Part shown: positions 10,185 to 20,589 of the stretch, piece after piece
How the letters are laid out: each line of letters begins with the position of its first letter
Position numbering within the stretch: position 1 is the stretch's first letter
Source: Cristatella mucedo
Taxonomy: Eukaryota > Bryozoa > Phylactolaemata > Cristatellidae
Length of the DNA stretch: 64,000 nt
Reading direction: 5' to 3'
NCBI GenBank assembly: GCA_009760855.2
Contig: WPIO01000007.1
Coordinates: forward strand, 11,968,501-12,032,500
The notes under the pieces: generated by a model
Database searches by the model: none
What the model saw: only the letters and a program-made list of their open reading frames with translations
Told to the model about the DNA's origin: nothing
Made by a program: the position numbers and the translations under genes

Positions 10185-12470
10185 TTTATTTATTTATGAT
10201 CTGCACCCAGACTCGACCAACAGCCTCGATACCCTCATTGATGTAGTGAACGTGACACTTAGGAGTGCTCATGATAAGCATGTACCCATTCATTCTATCC
10301 ATATACAGAGTCTTTGAGATTTCTTTAAATTTACAAAAACTTCAAACGATGGGCCATGTTAAGCGTATGCTTCAACGTCGTTTTAAGAAATCGGGGTTTG
10401 ATGCAGATCTGGTCAATTTCAAAGACTTCCTTCGAGTTTACAACTGGAAGCTTAAAAAAGCCAGCACTTCTTCTTTCATCCGAAAGCTGCATTCCTGCCA
10501 GTCGGACCCATAATTAATAAGAAAGTAAAAAATTTACTGGCCAAAGCTGAGAGGCCTGACTCCACAGATATTAACGGCTCCGCCGAAAGGTCTTCAGCCT
10601 TATTTACCGAAACAATTGCTCATATTCGTGCCTCCATAAAGCAACTTCCGAGTAAAGTGATTATGGAATCACAACCTGTGACCTTCCTTAAAAGGATTTC
10701 CGAGGTTTCTGCGTGCCTTGTGGCTACCTTAACAAGGTCTAGTAAAAAGAGCTTGTCTCCTGAAGACCCTATACCTTCATCTCTGCGGTCTTCCCTTGCT
10801 GACCAACCTAGCCCTGCCATAACCGAGATTTTTAATGATTCTTTGGAGAAAAAAAGGGTCGTACCCAAGTCCCTCAAATATGCAATCATTAGACCGATAT
10901 TTAAAAAGCGTGGATTAGATTTAGAGGTCCTTGCAAACTATCGCCCAGTTTCATTTCTTCAATTACTGTTAAGGATTTTTTTTAAATGTAGCTATACAGC
11001 TGGTTGCACAAATTGAAAATAGTAAAATGTCAGAAACATTTCAATAGGGCTTCAGGAGGCAGTACTCTACTGAAACTGCTCTCCTCCGTGTTAACAACGA
11101 CATTCTGTGTGGCAACAATGACGGGTATGTCACTGCCCTAGCTCTACTGGATCTATCAGCTGCCTTCGACCCCATTGATCGCGATGTCCTACTTGAACGA
11201 TTGAGAACAACGATCGATCTAGCAGACGAGGCACTGGTGCGGTTTAAATCGTACTTGTCTAATCGTGTTCAATCTGTGTCGTGTGGGGGTCAGGTCTCAC
11301 ACGCGAGACGGGTCACCTGTGGAGCGTTCAAAGGTCCGTACTCGGTCCCTTGCGGCTCTCCATTTATACTCAACCTCTGGGAAAAGTGATTAAGGTCCTT
11401 GGAAGAGTAAATCACTTCTATGCTGACGATACTCAGTTGAATATGTCATTAAAACCGTCTGAATCTGCTGCAGCGACTGAGAAATTGAATGCTTGTCTAG
11501 CCGACATTCGATCCTGGATGTCGGAAAACTTCTTGAAACTTAATGAGATAAAACCGAACTGCTGCTTATAGGACACCCTAAGCGTGTGGCTGGATTAAAA
11601 GGCTTTGCTCTTCCAATACGTGATGCTGTTGTGCGACCATTACCACGTGCTCGGAATTTAGGTGTCGTTTTCGGCAGCTGCATAAATTTTAAAACTTTCA
11701 TTCTGAAGGCCGTTTCTACAGCTAGCCATCACGTTCGATCCCTATCTAATATTAGGAGCTGTCTTCCACAGTAGCTTGCAAAACATTTAACAAGCTCCTT
11801 AGTTCTGTCTCGGCTTGATTATTATAACTCCATTTTGGCTGGGCTAGCGAAAAGAGCAACTAGTCTACTGCACCTGGCTATGAATATGGCAGCGAGATTA
11901 GTTGTCAAGTCCCAGAGGTTTGACCTCGCATCTCCTTTGCTAAAAAAAAAAAGCTAGGACAACTGCCGGTTGATCAACAGGTTCAGAGCAAGGTTCTTAC
12001 GCTGACCTACAAGCACCGCCAGGGCTTGGCCCCTTCGTATCTAGCTGAACCGCTGCACCAGTTCCAGCCTCCTCGTGCCCTCAGCTCCTGCATGGACAAT
12101 AAATTAGCTGTTCCATTCCTCCGCTTACAGACCTTTGGCGACAGAAGCTTTAGCTCTGCAGGTCCTAGACTGTGGAACTCCCTTCCACAATTCTTACGCA
12201 ACGACAACTACTCTCTTACTGCTGGCTATGGCTCATCCTTTTCAGCGGTCTTGAGCTGCTACTTCCACGCTGCTCACTACCTCAACTGCTCTCCTGCCTC
12301 TGCAATGCTTCCCACTTTCTGTTTGTCGAGTGAGATTAAGTCTGTCGGCTACCGAAAGCGTACCTGGCCAGGCTATGAGTTTGCTATACAAAACTCTCCT
12401 GCGTAACACCCACATAGTCTTTGTTGCTTTCTAGAGTTACAGACGGTGATAAATTATACCACAATACATC
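10185..12470 (+). mobile_element. LINE-B, longest copy in the window (about 2.3 kb)
   Basis: Runs from the linker between endonuclease and RT to the 3' end. Recognisable pieces are NLQKLQTMGHVKRMLQRRFK linker (10265-10513), [20 protein letters not shown] and LANYRPVSFLQL (10657-11016), a degraded ALLDLSAAFDPIDRDVLLER motif-A segment (about 11140-11200), the catalytic NHFYADDTQLNMSL (11281-11571), the post-catalytic MAARLVVKSQRF region (about 11870), and the C-terminus RSFSSAGPRLWNSLPQFLRN (12026-12406). It ends with the LINE-B 3' UTR near 12470. Several frameshifts and an A-run at 11942 break the frame. There is no endonuclease at the 5' side, so it is truncated. Confidence 0.9.
11281..11571 (+). 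pseudogene. LINE-B reverse transcriptase fragment with intact YADD
   Basis: A 96-residue open frame from the palm domain of LINE-B RT. HFYADDTQLNMSL holds the catalytic aspartate pair. The downstream LNACLADIRSWMSENFLKLN is the conserved post-catalytic helix found in L2/CR1-type enzymes. The preceding motif B (normally GVPQGSVLGP) is scrambled by a frameshift between 11300 and 11350 (GPYSVPCGSPF), so no active protein can be made. Confidence 0.8.
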
Positions 12471-13970
12471 ACTCACAGTGCGTAGTTATCAGACGGCGTT
12501 TCTTCCCTACTGTTTGCGGTGTAGTCAAATCGACTGACGGACAGAAAATTGTGAAGATGTTCTTAGATAAATTTAACTTTCAGTTTTTTGTACAACTGAG
12601 GCCAAGTTTGTACCTTCAGACTTCAATAAATCGAACAGTCACAAGCCGGAGGCTGAATGTGTATCGACGCGACTGATGAAATCCACGCGGTTGACAGCTG
12701 TGATGGCTGTCTCATCAGTCAGGCAAGGGGGAAATGCCAGCAGGAAAACCCGAGGCTCACAGCCTACCTTCTTCCAGGCGATGTAATGAAGAGGCCTGTA
12801 TATGTGGTGAACACGGGTTACGTAAATGACTTCTGAAAATGCGCATCAAAACTGTTTTATTGAGTCAAGAAACTCACCAATAAAGTATGTTAAATCTTCT
12901 GACCAGCCATCAAACAAGAGGGCATATTGCGAAGATGCACTTGCAAAAAATCGATAATTTCTTTTTAACTTCCGCGACCGTCTGGAGCATGTAATTTTTC
13001 AACATCTTTTGGAAATTGTGGATAAGCTGGTATTCTTTCGTGCGTTCGTTTTGGCAGAGCCACACTCAGTTCGTGCTGGTTCATGACGACTAAATCAAGC
13101 CATTTGTAGAGGTAGATTTTCAGTCGATCATGCCATCTGACAATTCGACTGACCAGTCACTGTGGCGGTTTCACAAGCACAAGCCGTTGATGAAATATAG
13201 TCAGCAGCGTGCGAGTTGAAAACCTGCAAGTAGTTTCCATTTTTTATGTCCGTCATCGCGTTGTTGTAACCATTCTTAAGGACGCCACAATCTCGCTCTA
13301 GACCATACCTGCATTTTCTGAGTTTAGACACCGGATCGTTTGAAGCATTTCGAAATCTTATGAAAACATTAATTAAAGGCATTATTACATTGAGTAACAT
13401 TAAAAACTCATTAATACTTTGTTAGACGATTGAACGATGAGATGGCCCAGCGAACTGAGAGAATCACTATCGTAGGGATTCGGAAAGAAAAAATTAAAAA
13501 ATGGTGTCTACCAAACAAGCCGCACGAACTTGTGTGCAGTGGACTCGCGCATTCCATGTAGTGCGGTCAGACTCAGGACGATTGAAGCGCTTTTAAAACT
13601 TAAATGCTAAGCTGATAATTTATTGAATGAATATGAATACTATTCAATGATAATTTTAAGGCTACCAATACAATATACGTTTAGCAGCAAAATACGATAT
13701 ATTGTTCCACAAATATATTGTTCGGATGGCTGTCAGTGATCTCGCTTACTACAGAGTACCTTAGAAGCAACCACGGTTAAATAGCTCTTACCTAAAATAC
13801 GCAAGAGCGTAGCTTGGTTTGGACGCTCTATCACCTCCAAAGTGTCTTTAGTCTATCAGCAAAGCCCTTCTGTAGAGATAGCCGGGCTCTCGCTCAGGCA
13901 AGTCGCATTGCATGCTTAATGTCTACGTTTCGTCGTTGGTAAGCACGTTTCTTCCGACATGAAGCGATGA
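12471..13970. other. Unassigned stretch
   Basis: No repeat family or domain recognised. A bulged hairpin lies at 12671-12720 (separate entry). The minus-strand frame 13128-13400 (90 residues) has no recognisable features and sits in AT-rich sequence; I do not call it a gene. Confidence 0.45.
12671..12720. other. Bulged hairpin
   Basis: GACTGATGA (12671-12679) pairs with TCATCAGTC (12712-12720), and GACAGC (12693-12698) pairs with GCTGTC (12706-12711). The two 3' arms abut, and a 13-nt bulge lies on the 5' side. The function is unknown. It lacks the conserved layout of a hammerhead core. Confidence 0.6.
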
Positions 13971-15170
13971 AATAATAATACTGTACTTTATAAAGCACCC
14001 TCGGCGAAATTAATCTCTTTCTAGGCGTTTTACATTTGCTGCAAGGGGAAATGCTATTGAATGGTAAGTAAAATCATGCTTGAAAAACAAACAAAATGAA
14101 TAACATGGTTAGGGGTGACATGCACAGGGTCAGCATGCAAATGTGGTTAGTGGCAGCATGCACAGTGTCAGCACGCATAAGCACGTGAAGAACGAATCAC
14201 AGGGACCCACTAAATGCTGTCCTAAATAGGTGTGTTTTAAGTTCCTTTTAAATGTGGTCAGGTCAAGGGATGTTCTGACGCAGGTCGGGAGGGAGTTCCA
14301 GGCTTTGGGAGCATACGAACTAAATGCTCGGTCTCCAAAAGATTTAAGGTTTGTACAAGGTATTTCTAGACTGTTGGATTCCGAAAAGCGGGTGGTACGA
14401 TGCTTGGCCTGATGGGGGAGTATGTCGGGGATAGAGGCTGGAGCCGAAGAATGAAGCGACCTAAAAGTGAGCGACAAAATCTTGAAGTCAATCCGTTGCT
14501 TGACTGGTAGCCAGTGCAGGTTGGCGAGAAGTGGTGTAATGTGGCAACTGCGAAGCTCACGACAGACAAGCCTAGCTGCAGAGTTTTGCACCAGCTGCAA
14601 TCGCCTGATCGCACATGCTGGTAGGCCAGTAAGCAGTGAGTTGCAGAAGTCGAGACGAGATGTCACGAATGCATGGACCAACTTGGACGTGGTATCCTTA
14701 TCTAAACAAGCCCGAATTTTAGCAATGTTATGAAGCTGAAAATGGGCAGATTTGACTGCGGAGCTGATATGGTCGTCTAATGAGTGGTCGCTTTGAAATA
14801 TGACACCTAGATTTCGAGCTGATTCAACAGGAGATATACTGGCAGAGCCCATTTTGAGAGACAGCCTTTCCAATCTCTGAATCACGCTGGGTTTGCCCAT
14901 AACTAGTAAGTTAGTTTTGTCATCGTTTAGTTTTAGAAAATTTGCTGCCATTCATGTGCGGATGTCATCAATGCATGCAGCAAGTGAGTTTAGAGAATTT
15001 GAGGTGCTCGAAGGCTGGGAGGGATCAAAGCAAAGGTACAACTGAGTGTCATCCGCATAGAAATGAAAGCCTAGATTGGTCTTGGCAATCACATCAGCAA
15101 GAGGGAGAGTTTAAACCGTGAAAAGAACCGGTCCTAGCACAGAGCCCTGAGGTACTCCATATTTCAGAGG
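13971..15170 (-). mobile_element. LINE-A 3' portion (left half of a copy split by a Ty3-like element)
   Basis: Minus-strand copy with the (AAT)n/hairpin tail at 13971-14045, the 3' UTR, and a 273-residue open frame (14130-14951). Its post-catalytic RT and C-terminus include NLGVIFQSDHSLDDHISSAV, HAFVTSRLDFCNSLLTGLP and SYAPKAWNSLPTCVRTS. RT sequence continues to 15170 (KYGVPQGSVLGP-like motif B on the minus strand near 15130-15165). The same copy resumes at 18174 after the inserted retrotransposon. Confidence 0.9.
14130..14951 (-). pseudogene. LINE-A ORF2 C-terminal fragment
   Basis: An open frame of 273 residues from just after the RT active site to beyond the usual stop. Conserved LINE-A segments in order are NFLKLNDDKTNLLVMGKPS (start), SPVESARNLGVIFQSD, KLVHAFVTSRLDFCNSLL, RLQLVQNSAARLVCRE, LHWLPVKQRIDFKILSLTFR, RFSESNSLEIP and SYAPKAWNSLP. 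A one-base difference near the end replaces the usual LKTHLFRTAFSGSL terminus with LKHTYLGQHL, so the frame reads on. It has no catalytic core of its own and is a dead fragment of a non-LTR retrotransposon polyprotein. Confidence 0.85.
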
Positions 15171-15224
15171 TACTTTGGTTTTAGTTAATTGATGGCACTG
15201 CCCCTGATCGCTGTACGAGTGGGC

Positions 15225-15403
15225 TGTGACACTCGATGTGGTAAGCAGCCGGGCCGTGCGATTAGTGGTTCGTTTGCCAAGGGAGTCGGGGGACTCCGGT
15301 GGGCCAGAGGGGTGAAGAGAGTCGTGCTTCGCCCTGCTCCGTGTGTAGGAGGAATAAACTGGTGGTGTTGCTCATCGACTGGCGTTTTGTGCCATTCGCG
15401 ACA
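15225..15403 (+). repeat. Putative 5' LTR (about 179 bp)
   Basis: Starts TGTGACACTCG and ends ATTCGCGACA, giving the usual TG...CA ends, with a polyadenylation signal AATAAA at 15353-15358. The gag start codon follows 31 bp after the end. There is no second LTR to confirm the boundaries, because the element is truncated at its 3' side. Confidence 0.5.
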
Positions 15404-15434
15404 ATAATTCGGGCTACAAGCTCTTTCGGCAGTA

Positions 15435-16180
15435 ATGGAGCACGTAAAGTTCAGCCTTATCGTCACTCAATTCGACGGCAGCGGAGACTTTGCGGGCTGG
15501 GTTGAAAAGTTTGATCTGGTGGCAGAGATTCAAGGTATTGTCGCTGCCGACCACCACAAATTCCTGCCCCTTTTTCTAACCGGCGGAGCGTTCGCCGTGT
15601 ACCAAAGCATCGATGGACAGGCGAAGAAAGATTATACCATCGTAAAAGAGGCTCTTCTGGCTGCATTTTCGGCGGATAAATTTAAAGCTTATGAGGAGCT
15701 CACAGCACGGCGGCTCCAAGCTGGGGAGCCAGTGGACGTATACGCATCGATTTTAGCCCGGCTGGCCGGATTGGTGAGTGCGGCTGCAAAGGATGACGGT
15801 AAAATGCACTTTTGTCACCGGGCTTCCAGAGGACATCCAAAAGCAGCTACACGCAGCGTGTGCGCTCGACAAGATGGCGATGTCTGAGGTCGTTGAGAAG
15901 GCTCGAGTGCTAATGAGTTGCCAGGAGCCGAGCTAAGCGGCCGCTGCTGAGGCACTAGGAGCTAAAGGCTCTCGCCCGACTCCACGGAAGCGCTTTTGCT
16001 TCTTCTGCAAAAAGGAAGGGCACATAAGTCGCGACTGCCGTTCGTCGCAAAGGCAGCGAAGGCTGTGTTTTGCATGCGGCTCACACCTAGCAGCGATATG
16101 TCCGGAGCGTGCGCAGCCAAAAAACGAGTAAGGGGAAGCGCATGTTATAGCGCCGGTGCATTCCCCTGCTTGTCAACTCG
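15435..16180 (+). pseudogene. Retrotransposon gag, frameshifted
   Basis: Starts MEHVKFSLIVTQFDGSGDF. The first 120 or so residues are an alpha-helical gag capsid-like segment (LTARRLQAGEPVDVYASILA is typical of Ty3-like Gag). A frameshift near 15805 moves the frame, after which VTGLPEDIQKQLHAACALDK continues. A stop at about 15933 precedes the nucleocapsid. The nucleocapsid has two zinc knuckles: CFFCKKEGHISRDC (about 15990-16035) and CFACGSHLAAIC (about 16070-16105). The order and spacing support gag, but at least one frameshift and one stop make it non-functional. Confidence 0.8.
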
Positions 16181-16184
16181 ACTG

Positions 16185-16510
16185 CTAACAATAAATGTTC
16201 TCAACGGTGGTCGCAGTATGAAGGCGCTCCTTGATACTGGCTGCTCTCGGTCGATCGTGACTAAATCTTCGGTACTGCTTGCCACCTCGGCGCTGTCTTA
16301 TCCGGTTAATTACGTTCAATGGTGCAGTCGCTCGTTGGCGGTCGCCGTGCCGCATGACATGCTCTGTGCAGGGCATCGCAATAGAGCTGGACTGCCTCGT
16401 ATCCGAGATCGTACCGGGGTATGATATGCTCCTTGGCTTGGATGCTGTTCGACAGCTGGGAGGCGTGGTGATAGGCCCTGAAGGTGGTGTAGTAACCTTC
16501 AATGGGCGGT
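16185..16510 (+). pseudogene. Retropepsin (protease) region, frameshifted
   Basis: The aspartic protease active site is seen as ALLDTGCSRSIVTKS (about 16220-16270); DTG is intact. The C-terminal half, IVPGYDMLLGLDAVRQLG (about 16408-16460), carries the retropepsin hydrophobic-hydrophobic-Gly motif in the +1-shifted frame, so a frameshift lies near 16300-16340. The protease would cleave the Gag-Pol polyprotein; this copy cannot make it in one piece. Confidence 0.78.
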
Positions 16511-18176
16511 GCAATGCAATCGGGGCACTGTCGAGCGACGTCAGTGTTTCCGACAGAGACTTTTCGGCGGTGTACCGTGGCGGAAAATGGGTCGTAAAGT
16601 GGCATTGGGCCGACGGCGTGACTTCTCCCACCTTGGTAAACCGCGTCGAGGCTTACCGCCCGCCGACTTGCAGGCCGACTACGATAAGGAGATCCAAGCG
16701 TGGATCCAACTCGGCTGGCTGAAGCCCTACGAAGGGAAGTGTGAAGGCCTCGTGCCGCTAATGGCAGTGTTCCAGAGTAAGAAAGACAAAGTGCGGCCCG
16801 TTTTAGACTACCACGAGCTGAACCAATACGTTTCCAGCCACACTACCAACGGTGACGTTTGCAGCGAGAAACTTCGGGCATGGCGCCGCATGGGAAGTAA
16901 CGTTAGCATTATCGACCATCGCAAAGCGTATTTACAGCTTCATGTCGAGCCTTCCCTGTGGAGATACCAGGTTGTTGCCTACCAGGGGATGCGGTACTGC
17001 CCTACGTGGCTAGGCTTCGGATTAAATGTAGCACCTAAGATAATGACCGCCGTGTTAAATAAGGTGCTTTCTATGGACCCACGGGTGCGCAAAGGCACTG
17101 ATTCATACGTGGACGATATAATCGTCAACAATGACATTGTCACGAATGAGCGTGTTATCTCTCTCCTACGACAGTTCGGGCTCGAAGCTAAGCACCCAGA
17201 AAAGTTGGTCGGAGGTCGCTTACTAGCGCTTCGCGTCACTGACCATGAAGGAAAGCTTAAGTGGGGCAGAGATAACGGTGTTGAACCGCTACCTCAGCAC
17301 GCGACTCGCAGGCAACTTTTCTCGTGGTGTGGACAATTAACGGGCCACTTTCCCGTTGCCGGATGGCATCGACCAGCCTGCAGCTACGTAAAGAGAGCCA
17401 CAAAAGACCTGTCATGGGATGCCGATGTTACGGAGGACGTCCTTCGGATGGCACAGGAGATCAGCCGACGAGTGATAAAAGAGGATCCAGTTTCCGGAGT
17501 GTGGAGTGTACCGTCGTCACCCAGCAGACAGGTATGGTGCGACACAAGCAGCTTAGCGATAGGCGCCTGCTTGCGAATTGGAGGGCAGACTGTCGAGGAT
17601 GCCTCTTGGCTTAGAAAGCCAGATGACGTAGCGCATATAAATCTGGCCGAACTAGAGGCTGTCATAAAGGGCCTAAATTTAGCCCTGGCCTGGGGCCTGC
17701 AAGAGATCGCATTGTTTACTGACTCGGCCACTGTGCATTCGTGGCTTCGATCGCTTGTCGAAGGTGATAAGCCAATCCGTACTCGAGGTCTAGGCGAGGC
17801 GTTGGCTCGACGGTGGACAGCAATAACAGGCGACATAATTAAGGAGTACGACCTTCGGGTGAGAATACAGCTGGTGCGTTCGGCCGACAACAAAGCAGAC
17901 CACTTAATGCGAGTACCACAGCCGTGGCTTATGCCAATCTCGATTCTCGCAGCTGCTTCTCCAGCACAAGAAGTAGACCTGCGAGCGTTCCACGATTTGC
18001 ATGACTTAGGGGTTGACCGTACGTTGTACCTGGCCAGGCTGTGCTTTCCCGGCATCTCCGTAACGCGGGAGATAGCGGAACGCATTGTTAAATCGAGCAT
18101 GCGTTGCCGGTCTGTGGATCCAGCGCCAGTGTCTTGGAGCCATGGACATTTGGACGTGGATTCCAACTGGGGATGA
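16509..18176 (+). CDS. pol: Retrotransposon RT - RNase H - integrase N-terminus, 555-residue open frame
   Basis: The longest intact coding stretch in the window. The homologous part begins near residue 45 (the first residues are a shifted frame of the protease linker). RT shows VRPVLDYHELNQYV at about residue 95, a palm YLQLHVEPSLW near 140, and the catalytic SYVDDIIVN at about 198-206. RNase H shows D in QVWCDTSS (about 343), E in NLAELEA (about 381), D in LFTDSATVHSW (about 404) and D in SADNKADHL (about 462), so its four acidic residues are present. The integrase zinc finger has H-D-L-H-D-L-G (about 495) and C-R-C-R-S-like cysteines (about 531). The frame ends in LDVDSNWG at the junction with LINE-A. 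Intact RT and RNase H motifs suggest it inserted more recently than the surrounding LINE. Confidence 0.88.
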   Translation: MQCNRGTVERRQCFRQRLFGGVPWRKMGRKVALGRRRDFSHLGKPRRGLPPADLQADYDKEIQAWIQLGWLKPYEGKCEGLVPLMAVFQSKKDKVRPVLDYHELNQYVSSHTTNGDVCSEKLRAWRRMGSNVSIIDHRKAYLQLHVEPSLWRYQVVAYQGMRYCPTWLGFGLNVAPKIMTAVLNKVLSMDPRVRKGTDSYVDDIIVNNDIVTNERVISLLRQFGLEAKHPEKLVGGRLLALRVTDHEGKLKWGRDNGVEPLPQHATRRQLFSWCGQLTGHFPVAGWHRPACSYVKRATKDLSWDADVTEDVLRMAQEISRRVIKEDPVSGVWSVPSSPSRQVWCDTSSLAIGACLRIGGQTVEDASWLRKPDDVAHINLAELEAVIKGLNLALAWGLQEIALFTDSATVHSWLRSLVEGDKPIRTRGLGEALARRWTAITGDIIKEYDLRVRIQLVRSADNKADHLMRVPQPWLMPISILAAASPAQEVDLRAFHDLHDLGVDRTLYLARLCFPGISVTREIAERIVKSSMRCRSVDPAPVSWSHGHLDVDSNWG

Positions 18177-18545
18177 GAGGGGATCTAGAAGAACTTTGAA
18201 ACCAATAGTATCATAAGGCACCGGAATATCGAGCAAAACAAGCCAAGACACTCTACCTATGTCTGCATTCCGAAGTAAGTCGTTGTACACCCTAAGCAAT
18301 GCTGACTCTGTTGAGTGAACAGCTCTAAAGCCAGACTGGAACTTACTGGTAAGGTTTGAAGTTGCAATGTTTTCAATGAGTTCAGCTGGTTTGCCACGAC
18401 CCGTTCCAGTGTCTTTGATAGGAATGGTAGATGGGAGACTAGGCGGTAGTTTCTCAAGTTCTCTTGGTCTAGTGTTGATTTCTTGAGAAGAGGCCTGACT
18501 GCAGCTTTTTTGAAAGGTGCTGGGACACGACCTGAGGCTAATTTG
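18174..18545 (-). mobile_element. LINE-A, RT N-terminal part (right half of the split copy)
   Basis: On the minus strand it encodes NYR-LVSHLPFLSKTLERVVA and FQSGFRAVHSTESALLRVYN followed by LVLLDIPVPYDTIGFKVLL, a degraded motif A in which the expected AAFDTIDH is changed. It joins the Ty3-like element at its left end and fades into unassigned sequence near 18545. Confidence 0.85.
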
Positions 18546-20589
18546 CCTGTAGTACCGATCGCGTGAGTACCCTAGAGCCGTGATGGGCCACACGATCTTA
18601 TCCCTGTCAGCATAACTTCTTATCAACGTCTAAAATCAACCTCTTTAATTTGTTCGGTGTTTTAGTCAGTTTGTTAGTTTGCGAATCCGTCAGAGAGAAA
18701 GCATAACGCTTCCGCTAGAATTAGTACGAATATTCTATGACAATCACAGTTACACACTCACTAGGTTATTGCACGATAACGCATTAGCAGATAAAGGATC
18801 ATTACAAGACATTACGTGCTAGAACTTCATAAGACTATGAACTAAAGAAGGAGTTATCAAATTTCGGTCATGGCATTCCAGCAGCTTTCGCTCCGTGAAC
18901 TATGAAGCTCCTTACAATATTAGCTTAAATCCCTTTGTTTCTGCGTTTCACATCGTTTGATCATCAGGAAATAAAGGTTTCTGCGATCTAGTTCAACCAG
19001 TGAATTACAATGTGCCGTTTTAAGTTAAACTACACCTTTTTTCTTTCCACTTGCCAGAAGCACTGCTAGCTACTCTTTTTTTCTCAGTGCTTCACTTTTC
19101 TCTTGCAAGAAGCGTTGCTGTTTTGACTGTGACATCACTGCAGAGTGGTGAGCAACTCACTCAGCTTTTTTCTGCTGCTGTTTCTCCGGCTTTTTGAGAT
19201 AGATAATATTTACCATCCGGATACCGATTTGTGAAAAGTGCGAGTTTTCCGTGTGCACTACGGAACCTTGTGTTTACCAGTATGATAAAATTCGCGGTGA
19301 ACTTTCATCTTCAGGAAATAACATAAAAAATTTCCTGGATCTGTTATAAACTTTTTCAAATTATTTCGTCATAATTGACGAGCTTAAACCTAGCAAGCAT
19401 TGACAATTTTCAAATGAAGAGTATTCTTACATGGAGTTTGATTTCACAGGTATTAATCTGGACTTTGACTCGTGAAAGACCATGTGCTCACGCACCAGCT
19501 TACACGCGGGGGACTTAAATTTTTCGCGTAAACGGATATTTTCACGGATAGGGCAACCTGGCACCCCCTTCAGCCAGATCTAAGATGGACTTTATCCCCC
19601 CTCCCATCCCCCCTCCCATATGCCCTTTAGAGGCAAGGGTAATCATTATTCTTGTTGCATTCTGCTATCCGTGGAGATAGCGGCGTCAGCTGGAGCCGCT
19701 TGTCAGACTCGCTAGACATTCTTCGAGGTGCTCACCAGTTATGAGTCAAGCGGCTGATGGGGCGGCCTAGAACTCCTTACTTTCGCCTCCTTAGGTGCGC
19801 AAGATGTTGCTCCAGAGCTACTACGCGCGTTCCTAACGCATCGGCTTCTCTCTCCAATCTCTGTGGAGCGTCAGTCTCGAATAGCTGTCGCCATGGGGGG
19901 ACAGCCACCGTTCACTGAGCGAAGCTCATCGTGCTGTCTCTCACCTTGTCTCAAACGCAGATCCTCCGCCGAAGGAGCGGCTTACTTGCCTCGTCCGCTC
20001 GCAGCAACGTCACTCACTGATCGCCGCATAGGCTCGCGCTGCCATCACAGCAATCGTAACATGTGCCGTTAAAATCTGCCGAGTTTGCTTATGCAAGCTC
20101 AACCTTTAGTGCTTCCGCTACTCTATTGTAGAGCAGACCTCGGTTGTTCCAGCTGCAGCCGTATCTAACGAGACTGCAGGGTCTAAGCGACCGATCACAG
20201 CAGCATCAACACTAAACGCAGAAAAAATAAATTCACTGAAGAGCCCAATGGAGTAGTTGCTTGTAGCAAATCCTTGCTCTTTACAGGCTTAGGCATCTGA
20301 TCCGCAGTAAAGCATCGTAAAGTTTGAATTCAAGCCCTTTTGGCTTTACTGGCGCCTAGCCACAGTCGGAAAATCTACATCAGGTACAGCAGTTACCTGA
20401 TACATTTTAGCATAGCGTGCCAATTTTAAGCACCATTCAATGGCTAAAAGGCCGCTTTCCCGAAACTCTGGCAAAGGAAGGCCCGCGTCTGCAGTTGTAT
20501 CTGTGACTTGAAAATGTACCGAATTCCAGTTGGAAATTCAGCACGTATGAGAAACGGGGCGTTGCAAACTCCACAATCAATCTGGTCAA
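18546..20589. other. Unassigned stretch, about 2 kb
   Basis: AT-rich on the left and more GC-rich at 19650-20080. A duplicated CCCCCCTCCCAT motif lies at about 19596-19619. No frame over 70 residues and no match to the families defined here. Confidence 0.45.

Larger units (their letters stand above)
15225..18173 (+). mobile_element. Ty3/gypsy-type LTR retrotransposon, 3'-truncated
   Basis: Order is putative 5' LTR (15225-15403), gag, CCHC zinc knuckles, retropepsin, RT, RNase H, and the integrase zinc finger. It then stops abruptly at about 18173, where LINE-A minus-strand sequence resumes. Missing parts are the integrase catalytic core, anything downstream, and the 3' LTR. About 90 bp of LINE-A target is also missing between 15170 and 18174, so the right end is a deletion or recombination junction rather than an integration end. 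The order PR-RT-RH-IN places it with Ty3-like elements rather than Copia. Confidence 0.85.

Noticed and set aside
12661-12790. Possible hammerhead ribozyme at CTGATGA
   Set aside because: The CTGATGA motif is present but it is paired in a simple hairpin and I find no properly spaced GAAA and cleavage-site stem; the core layout does not fit.
15171-15224. Extending the LTR of the Ty3-like element back to 15171
   Set aside because: This 54-bp stretch follows the LINE-A junction but has no TG start matching an LTR; its origin is unclear, so the LTR start was set at TGTGACA (15225).
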